From Paroedura picta (taxonomy: Eukaryota; Chordata; Lepidosauria; Squamata; Gekkonidae), in contig NC_135384.1 of NCBI RefSeq assembly GCF_049243985.1, positions 11,404,501 to 11,468,500 on the forward strand: a stretch of 64,000 nt of DNA. Reading direction: 5' to 3'. Shown here piece by piece: positions 56,151-64,000 of this stretch (positions are counted from its first letter, which is position 1; every line of letters begins with the position of its first letter). The position numbers and the translations under genes were made by a program. The notes beneath the pieces were generated by a model. That model had not been told where the DNA came from. It worked only from the letters and a program-made list of their open reading frames with translations, and did not search any database.

Positions 56151-57411
56151 GATAGGAAGACCTCCTATCTCCTTGTCACCATTGCCCTGATAATCTTATC
56201 GCTAATGAGATTGGTCTTCAGCAGTGTGGAGGAATGAGAAGATACTCACAAAGCACGACAGGAAGGAAATACCGATATTTGTGGCCTCCGATTCGGTTAA
56301 ATGAGGACAAATATTACACAACAAACCTAGCAAGAAAAGCATGACAAAGAGCGAAAACTCAAACTAAAATGACTTCATAGGACTTGACGGAGAAATGGGC
56401 TAGTATTCTTTAAAACGGATAGGAATTTGAATGGTGGGTACTAGTAGATCTTGGCTCAGGTAAATAGTTAAGCAATATACTAAAATGGAAAGTTAGATTC
56501 CAGTCTAGTAGCACTTTTGCAAACAATTAAAGAGTTGGGGGGGTTAAGTGTTTGAGAGTCAAAGCTCTTTTTTTAATCAAAAATAACATAATGCTATTTT
56601 ATGAGTAAAACCATGTTTTAGCCATATTATTTCTGTAACTGTGAAATAGTTTTGATTTTGATGGTCCACGACCGTAATAAAGATATGTATGGATGTATGT
56701 AGAAATGATGAAATCTTGTAGCCATTCTCTGTTGAATAGAGAGTTTTAACTTTGAGAGTTTAAAACCTTGAGTTGTAAAAGCAAATAACCCCCAAATCGT
56801 ATATATGCTACTACTTCCATGCTTCCAGATGCAAACACACGTCATTCTCAGTCGTAACTAGATGGATGTTTTTTGACATTCAGTGGAGCCTTCATTTCCA
56901 GCCACATGCCACAAAACCACTTCTGTTTTTAAAGGGCTTATTTAGAGAGACTGTGGGTTGTGAGAAGAGAATGTATTCACTGCATACACTCTGGTTTCTT
57001 GCCCACACCACATAACATGTTCAATAAGCAGAGACAGCCACGGGGCTATTTTGGAAGGCCTGTCTCCATGCCGCCTTAGTGGAAAGGTTTACAGCTAAGT
57101 GAGCTGTGCTACTCCACAGAGCTATTTTTGCATGGCTTCATTATAAACGGTTTTTCCTTCTCAATTTGCAGCTTCTTTGCTGAGCTCCTGGTCAGGTGCA
57201 TTCTCAAGACAGCACCATACAGTTAGTAACAATACCCTTTAACAGCCATTTCGCATAGCCAGCATGGTTGAAGGAATGGCAAAGATGGCTGCCAACTTTT
57301 AAACTGTTTCTGTAGCCGTCTCCTTTATAGAATTAGATTTATATTCTCAGTTTAAAGCAACCATAAAGAGATTAAAATTATAATTTTCCTGATATATATC
57401 ATACACACATG

Positions 57412-57413
<2 letters not shown>
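56151..57413. other. Intergenic, nothing recognised
   Basis: No open frame with domain similarity and no clear repeat, apart from possible old LINE tail near 56150-56450 and a fragment at 56490-56560 similar to the dispersed repeat at 37.2 kb. Confidence 0.4.
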
Positions 57414-57448
<35 letters not shown>

Positions 57449-57895
57449 TTTATGCTGCCACTCTTGGAAAGTCTCGCAGCGGTTTACAAGTATAAAACAA
57501 TAGATTCCATAAAACCCCCATTAAAACAGCCCTTATCAGAAACCAAGCAGACAGCGATCACTACCCTAAAAGATTTTAAACACTCTACCTCCTATCCTCC
57601 ACCTCCTATCCCCCAATTCAGCCCTTGGGCCAGGTTCTCTTCTGATGGGAGTGGGGAAGCAGATCTTAACCTATCCAGGGGATCCTCTGATGGTAACGCC
57701 TTGGCCTCAACCATATGCCTGGCGGAAGAGCTCAATCTTGCAGGCCCTGCAGAAAGCTGGTAACTCCGGCAGGGTCCTCAGCTCTTCCGGGACCTCATTC
57801 TACCAGGTTGGGGCCAGGACTGAAAAGGCCCTGGCCCTGGTTGAGGCCAGGTGGACATTTTGGGGGGCCAGGATGTTGTTGTAGAGCAAGTGCCT
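57414..57895 (+). mobile_element. LINE 3' region with (GATT)n
   Basis: (GATT)n at 57414-57447 followed by GCCACTCTTGGAAAGTCTCG and, after 57640, the stretch CATTCTACCAGGTTGGGGCC and AAAAGGCCCTGGCCCTGGTT. This recurs as a family in reptile genomes and resembles the segment at 14411-14600. Probable CR1/L2-type 3' sequence; class uncertain. Confidence 0.55.
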
Positions 57896-58065
57896 ATGTT
57901 TTCTGCTTCAGAGTTCACAACATTCAATGAACTACTGAAAATCATTTGTTTTTGTCTCATACATGATTCCATCCCAGTCCTTCACCGCACACACACAATG
58001 TGACTTCAGTGGGATGTGAATACTTGCACTCACATGCAGCAGTGAATAGCTGATATGCATGATAA

Positions 58066-58350
58066 GAGTCTCTTGTGGCACAGAGTGGTAAGGCAGCAGA
58101 CATGCAGTCTGAAGCTCTGCCCATGAGGCTGGGAGTTCAATCCCAAAAGCCAGCTCAAGGTTGACTCAGCCTTCCATCCTTCCGAGGTTGGTAAAATGAG
58201 TACCCAGCTTGCTGGGGGGTAAATAGTAATGACTGGGGAAGGCATTGGCAAACCACCCCGTATTGAGTCTGCCATGAAAATGCTACAGGGCATCACCCCA
58301 AGGGTCAGACATGACCTGATGCTTGCACCGGGGATACCTTTACCTTTACT
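58066..58350 (+). mobile_element. tRNA-derived SINE (Squam1/ACA type)
   Basis: Begins GAGTCTCTTGTGG, ends GATACCTTTACCTTTACT. Flanked by ATGATAAG on both sides. Confidence 0.9.
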
Positions 58351-59620
58351 ATGATAAGGGGACCCATGACCAAAACCCAAATGTCTCAGGAGGTTGAACT
58401 GAGTGCCTAGACCAGGGTTTCATGAAACCCTGGTGTTCCTTGATGACCTTGGAAGAGTTGCTGAATGGGTGGGAGTTAATTCTACAGAATGGGAGATCTA
58501 ACAGAAAAGGCATGTGTACTTACTAATGTTACCTTGAATGGAGGAACAGTCACTAGGTGGCAGTCTGACAATCATAGTTGGTGCATAGAGACACATGAAA
58601 GGAGACCATCCTTTAGATATGTGGATCCCAAAACATAAAGAGCAATAAATGACATAAGCAGCCTTCTGTATTGGGGTCCGAAACCAACTTGACAGTCAAT
58701 GAAGCTGTTTTCAGATAGATAAGGTATACACTTATTAGCTAGCCCTTGAAAGTATTTTTACTGCGACATTCTGAAACACCTGTAGTTTCCAGGTTGTCTT
58801 CAAGGGCAGCCCAATGAACAGTGCATTACAGTAATCAATCATAAGGCTACATGCTCGTAGTTACAACATCCACAAGTGGTTTGGCCCTGATTAAGAAAAG
58901 AGACAGTTGGGAAATCAGATGAAGCTGATTGAAGGGACTTCTGGCCCCTACAGCAATCTAAATTTCAAGAAGTTAGGTTAGATACCCAGGAATGCAATTA
59001 GATATCTGGAATGCAATTGCAGCACACACTTCACTATAAGTGGATCCATTCCCAATATAACATCTAGATTCCATTTCACCCTTTTCTGTTTTAGTCATTT
59101 GGGCACAGCTTCAGATCACTGGTTTGGAGCCAAGACAATGTTTTGAACAATGAAATATAGAGGTTGATGGTGCCCAGTTCCAATTCTCCATAGGTTCATC
59201 TCCTCATCCATCTAGAAATGCATGTGTAGAAGCCTATTGAATGGATTGCCAATTGTTTTGGTTTCAAATGTTCTGCTGCCTAGTTCAGGTCTGTGCCGTA
59301 AGTTCCAGAATAGATCAGCAGACAAAGCAAGATGGAATCTGACAAGAGCACAGCCAATAATAAAAATTTTAAGTTGATTTCTGTGGCTTGTGAAGGCATC
59401 TATAATAGATATACTTGGGTAATTATCCGGAGTCCAGGAGCTGTGCCCATCTGCGGTGTATGGTCTATGTCCAAAGATGCTTTTATGAAGGTGTCCCATT
59501 GCTCTGCCATCTTTCTGCCAACTCAAGGTGACCTGAGAAAGAATTTACATGTGGCAGCTCACAGAATGGCTTGCTGGGAATACTTTCAGTCATTTCTGTA
59601 CTTCATGGAACAGGGGTGTG
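58351..59620. other. Intergenic with old LINE sequence
   Basis: 58710-58860 contains GGGCAGCCCAATGAACAGTG and TTACAGTAATCAATC, as in LINE 3' ORF/UTR sequence common in reptiles. The rest is not recognised. Confidence 0.45.
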
Positions 59621-59628
59621 GGTTAGAG

Positions 59629-60002
59629 CAGTGGTCCCCAACCTTTATTAGGCTGGGGATCGGCAGGGCATTGGGGTGCGCCCGCAGGGACCGCGCAGGC
59701 CACGCCCACGCTTCCGGCCGCGCTCGCGAGCCGCGCCCGGCCGCGCCTGCGGGCCGCACCCGCGGATCTGGCCGCACCCACGAGCCGCGCCCGGCCGCGC
59801 CCGCGGGCCGCACCCGTGGATCGGGTTCCCTCTCCCCGCCCTCTCCCCGCCCTCCCGCAGTAAGTAGCTTCCCGGGCTGCAAGCTTGCGGCCTGGGAAGT
59901 TTTTTACTGCGGGGGGGAGGGGCGGGGAGAGGGAGCCGCGGCCCGGCGCCATGGCCTTTGTGGCCCGGCGCCGGGCCGCGGCCCGCAGGTTGGGGACCAC
60001 TG
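59629..60002. mobile_element. GC-rich hAT MITE with perfect 8-bp TSD
   Basis: 374 bp from CAGTGGTCCCCAACCTTTAT to GCAGGTTGGGGACCACTG, with exact GGTTAGAG at 59621-59628 and 60003-60010. The internal sequence is CpG- and GC-rich with tandem repeats of GCCGCACCCGCGG type. Its long open frames reflect composition, not genes. Confidence 0.95.
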
Positions 60003-60164
60003 GGTTAGAGTTCAAGCATGCGCATTACGTGAAAATGCTGCAGGTCATTAGAGCAACGCATTGTGGAATCTGAAAATTTGCCATCATGATATATTAATCT
60101 ATTAAGAATCAAGATGACCTGAATGAGAGTCTCACTATAATTTCTAATGTCCATCTCTAATGAT

Positions 60165-60365
60165 GCCTATAATAGCCCAGGATAGTCAGGCGTCAGATTT
60201 CAGAAGCAGGGTTGGCCATGGCCATTATTTGGGTGGGTGACCACCAAAGGAGTAATAAGTTGCTATGCAGAGACAGGCAATGGCAAGCTATCTCTGAAGG
60301 TTTCTTTCCTTGAAGACCCTACAATTTGCCATAAGCTGGTTGTGTCTCAACAGCACATTCCATCA
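60165..60365 (+). mobile_element. 5S-rRNA-derived SINE
   Basis: GATTTCAGAAGCAGGGTTGG, then TTATTTGGGTGGGTGACCAC, reproduces the 5S rRNA internal promoter order (GGAAGCTAAGCAGGGT, TTGGATGGGAGACC). The SINE body follows (GACAGGCAATGGCAAGCTAT). Relative at 36490. Confidence 0.8.
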
Positions 60366-60710
60366 CATCGCTAATGATTCTGTTCGAAATAGCAAACAAA
60401 TCTAATCCGTGCTACTGGAGGATTCATCATAAACCACAACAAAAGGAACTAAAGTTGAAAGTCAGCATATTCCATGCCTTATATGATTTCCTCATTTTAT
60501 TAGGTCAACAAGAGTCCGAGGACATCCAGTTTCTGTTGATGCTGACAGGATTCTATTTTTCTTCGCAACTTTATCTCACATTTTGCTGATGATTTCCTCA
60601 ATCTTTAAATTCTTCGAAAAGAATGTGTTTTTATGTAGAAGTGGACTGTGGCAAGACCACAAAGAACATTTTAAAAAATACCCAAAATGTTTGGCATGGG
60701 ATATTTCAGA

Positions 60711-60915
60711 GAGCCAGTTTGGTGTAGTGGTTAGGAGTGCGGACTTCTAATCTGGCATGCCGGGTTCTATTCTGTGCTCCCCACATGCAACCGGCTGGGT
60801 GACCTTGGGCTCGCCACGGCAGTGATAAAATTGTTCTGACCGAGCAGGAATATCAGGGCTCTCTCAGCCTCACCCACCCCACAGGGTGTTTGTTGTGGGG
60901 AGAGGAATGGGAAGT
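60711..60915 (+). mobile_element. Sauria-type SINE, 3'-truncated
   Basis: Head GAGCCAGTTTGGTGTAGTGG, GTGCGGACTTCTAATCTGGC and the body TCTCAGCCTCACCCACCCCA. Truncated where a TIR element fragment follows. Confidence 0.88.
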
Positions 60916-60924
60916 CCCTCCACA

Positions 60925-61415
60925 GAAGTGCTTTAAAGCTCCCCTAAGTCCCCAAGCACAACAAGTTTGCAAGTTCCCTTTATTTTTGGCCGGAAATCGC
61001 GCCCGTTTGGGGGGGATTTTTCTTTTCACTCGGGGGAGCGTGGTAACGATGAATCGCCAGCTCACATGCCAGCTGCCAGCTAGATGGGTCTCTACATTAG
61101 GAAGAATCAATGCATATTCGTTGCAACGTGTTTTTTTTTAACTGTTCTTAAAGGGAAAGGGGCTTTCCCAGGGCATGATAACAACCGCCCATTGGCTGTA
61201 CGTTTGATTGATGGCCAGGGGTGGGACAAAGCACAGGAAAAATCGCTTCCTATCTAGCGATTTTTGCGAGACCAGTAACCTGTGGGAAATGAATGAAATG
61301 CTACTGAATTCCACTAAAAAAGCAGGTATGCATAACACCGAGATTTCACTTTTAAAAATAGCGTTTCTGCTTTGTGGAACCAATTGGCAACATTGGTCCT
61401 TGTGCGGAAAGGCCC
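60925..61415. mobile_element. Partial TIR DNA element
   Basis: Related to 47736-48807: shares CCTTTATTTTTGGCCGGAAA-like and AATCGCGCCCG stretches and ends CTTGTGCGGAAAGGCCC. The left terminus is not seen. Confidence 0.65.
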
Positions 61416-61706
61416 TCACAGTTACTCAAGGAGGAACCTCTGGGATTTGAATCTGTCTTCCTCTTCCACTCATACCTCTATCAGTGTAATCATTGCTATG
61501 CATTAATGCTGCCTACCAACCGCTTCTACTCCCTTCTTCCCCCCACACACATTGTCACCATACAGCCTGATTTAAAAAAAATAAACAGGTGTACATTACA
61601 ACATGATTTTAAATCCCATCAAACCGCTATGAGATAAATGTATGGAATGAGTGAATTAAGGATTGTTGCTGTGGATATGCCTTTTCGTGTAGATCAAATG
61701 AAGTTT

Positions 61707-62051
61707 GAGCCAGTTTAGTGTAGTGGTTAGGAGTGCGGACTTCTAATCTGGCATGCCAGGTTCGATTCTGCGCTCCCCCACATGCAACCAGCCGGGTGAC
61801 CTTGGGCTCACCATGGCACTGATAAAACTGTTCTGACCGAGCAGTGATATCAGGGCTCTCTCAGCCTCACCCACCCCACAGGGTGTCTGTTGTGGGGAGA
61901 GGAAAGCGAAGGCGACTGTAAGCCGCTTTGAGCCTCCTTCGGGTAGGGAAAAGCGGCATATAAGAACCAACTCTTCTTCTTCTTCTTCTTCTTCTTCTTC
62001 TTCTTCTTCTTCTTCTTCTTCTTCTTCTTCTTCTTCTTCTTCTTCTTCTTT
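61707..62051 (+). mobile_element. Sauria-type SINE with (TTC)n tail
   Basis: Full-length-looking copy from GAGCCAGTTTAGTGTAGTGG to GCGGCATATAAGAACCAACT, followed by an uninterrupted TTC tract (about 61972-62051). Confidence 0.92.
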
Positions 62052-64000
62052 TTGACGTTGTTAGTATTTCAGTTCTCCTTATTCTGGCATTTAACAAACT
62101 GTGAACATTTTATTAAACCAAAATTCAGCTGAGATCTTGTTTTTATGTAAGTTCCGCTGGCTCAGATTCTCTAAAGTAGATATTTATTCCGCGGTCATTC
62201 CCCAAAACTGTGAGCAGAAGTAACACAGCCATGCGCACTGTTTTGCAAATGTCCACATGACTTTCACAAGAATTTGCGCAATGTAAATTTTGGGAAACAT
62301 TGCCTTCCATTGTGCAAGACATTGCACAAACTCTTATAGAATATAAAAGCATCTTTGGGTTTATAACCCAACAGCACCGATGCTGAGAAATCTGCAGTTG
62401 AGTTTTCCCAGTGATTTATGATCATAAAGTAGATTTGGGCCACAGTACAGAGGAGAAAAGGGTTTAATTGTTTGAGAAGACTTCACCTACTGAAGCTGAC
62501 CTTTTGAGCTTGTTATGATAAAAACACAAAGAGGGACTCAGTCTCTTTCCCTATCTTTCTTTCCATTCTTGGGACAAGAAAACAGCCTGAAAGGCTCTTG
62601 ATAGCTGAAGCTTTGAGCAAGTCATTATGTTTAGCCAATGCTGTAGTTTTCTGTCAGACACATTCTACATCAAGGCCCCACATCACTGCAATTTACCTTT
62701 TAAAAATTCTTAAGGAAATCTGACTATAGATTGCTCAGCTTCTCATCAATCTGGACTCACTATGTTCTCATGCTTTAGGATGAACAGTAGACTAGCATCG
62801 CTATATAACCAAAGATATATTCTGTATACAGAAGAATATGTTTATATGCAATATAAAACCTTTCCCAACATTGTCTACCAAGGTACTGGGTGAGACAAAG
62901 GGCTACTAGCCCCATAGAAGATTGCCAAGTGTCTAGGACCAGATGGCAGCAGATGGAGAGGAACTGGGAGCAGGGAGGAAAGAACCAGGAAGTAAACACC
63001 GCATCCCTGTGTCACCTGGAAGTGACATAGCATGTCATGGATGTTGGAAGTGATGCTGTGGTTTGTGGGCAGAACCTCTATGGTAAAATTAGCTTCTTAA
63101 CATAGAGTTTTACCTAAAGAGTGATGCCCCCTTATGTCACCAGGGGAATCCCCCGGCCTCAACTGTGGATTGACAATAAAGGTGGAGTCTGGAGCTCTCC
63201 TGAAATTAAAACTGATTTCCAGAATACAAAAATGAGCTCTTCTAGAAGAAATGGCAGCTTCAGAGTCTGCAGTTTATCATACTGTGTACCTACTAAGACA
63301 AACTCTGCCTTTCTCAGGCACTGCCCCCAGTCTTCATGCATTTCCCTGATGCATCAGCATAGCCAGATGACTTGATGGGAGGAGGTGTTCCTGTGTAAGT
63401 GCAGAATCAGCCCTGGACATTGGAGGAAATACTTTGAAAATCATGAGGAAGTTCCCATCATATCTATGCTAAATATACATTTCCTCCAATGCCCCCTGAA
63501 GACTATGGAGAGGTAGCAGAAGATCATAAAATAGCCCAGACATAGATCCAAATGGGTCTGAATACTTTTTCTGTCAGATCAAGTTTCCTGATGATATAGT
63601 CGCTGCTCCTGTTGATAGTCTGGTTGACCTCTGGAATGAGTGGATAATCCAGGTAATTGGCACAATAGTCCTTTCTCAAGGGCTATTTCCCACGTAGCCT
63701 ATTGGTTAACTGAAGGACTGTAGTTGATGAGAAGACCTGGGAAGTATCTAAATTTTCATCTGAGTCCCCTTTTTCATGTGTCTCTACATTCTGAAGTTAT
63801 TTAGGTGGCGAGCCAAGAGAGGACCTTCTTGGTCATGCAATCAATATTGTGGGACTCCTTCCACAAGGTAATTTTGTTTGTCTCCTCCTATGTGTCTTCT
63901 GCCAGCAGGTAAAGGATTTTTTATTCCATCTGGCATTTTCTTAGTGACCCCTTGTTCCTGCCTTAAATTAACATTTTTATGCTTTTATGTGTAAGGCAGC
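62052..64000. other. Right end of window, nothing recognised
   Basis: No gene, no clear repeat. Short open frames only. A gene continuing beyond the window cannot be excluded. Confidence 0.4.

Noticed and set aside
59332-60051. 239-codon open frame rich in Arg, Pro and Gly
   Set aside because: Most of it is the GC-rich hAT MITE with defined TSDs; the open frame reflects composition.
60165-60260. A genuine 5S rRNA gene
   Set aside because: Only the internal promoter region matches, with many differences, and a SINE body follows directly.
61867-62097. Poly-Arg open frame on the minus strand
   Set aside because: Translation of the TTC tail of a Sauria-type SINE.

Overview
The window comes from a vertebrate nuclear genome, almost certainly a squamate reptile (lizard, possibly a gecko). 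Two things point there. Multi-exon genes are set in long introns packed with lizard-type repeats: tRNA-derived SINEs of Squam1/ACA and Sauria type, 5S-rRNA-derived SINEs, CR1 tails, hAT MITEs and long microsatellites. The genes themselves belong to families that are expanded in squamates. There are no operons or bacterial features. All exon limits below were placed by hand from splice signals, codon phase and comparison between paralogous copies.

Region 1 (about 1-28.9 kb) is a tandem array of vomeronasal type-2 receptor (V2R, family C GPCR) genes on the minus strand. Gene A has exons 3, 2 and 1 here, and its exons 4-6 lie beyond the left edge. Genes B (6.4-16.6 kb) and C (18.8-27.6 kb) each have all six canonical exons, with matching sizes: about 202 nt, 292, 885, 228, 127 and 902. 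All exons I read are open. However, B and C share a one-base difference in exon 1 that throws the signal peptide out of frame, while A keeps it. Degenerate exon-1 fragments between the genes look like scars of lost receptors. The repeat content of paralogous introns gives a relative order of duplication and insertion.

Region 2 (29-32.7 kb) holds repeats only: a CR1 3' end, a hAT MITE and a 3-bp-TSD MITE.

Region 3 (32.7-54.0 kb) is one plus-strand gene built like a butyrophilin/BG receptor. It has a signal peptide, two V-type Ig domains, a short linker, a probable transmembrane exon, an array of 13 tiny (21-30 nt) phase-1 exons encoding heptad-type segments, and a terminal PRY-SPRY (B30.2) exon with a nearby AATAAA. 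It combines the long heptad-exon array known from avian BG genes with the B30.2 tail of butyrophilins. The heptad exons have clearly multiplied by local duplication, and some copies are damaged or out of register.

Region 4 (54-64 kb) contains no gene I can support. It has two decayed LINE reverse-transcriptase relics back to back, further LINE 3' ends, SINEs, a GC-rich hAT MITE with perfect target-site duplications and a long TTC tract.

The two gene systems are transcribed away from each other. V2Rs act in vomeronasal sensory neurons. BTN/BG-type proteins act at immune or epithelial cell surfaces. Nothing in the sequence shows that they work together.
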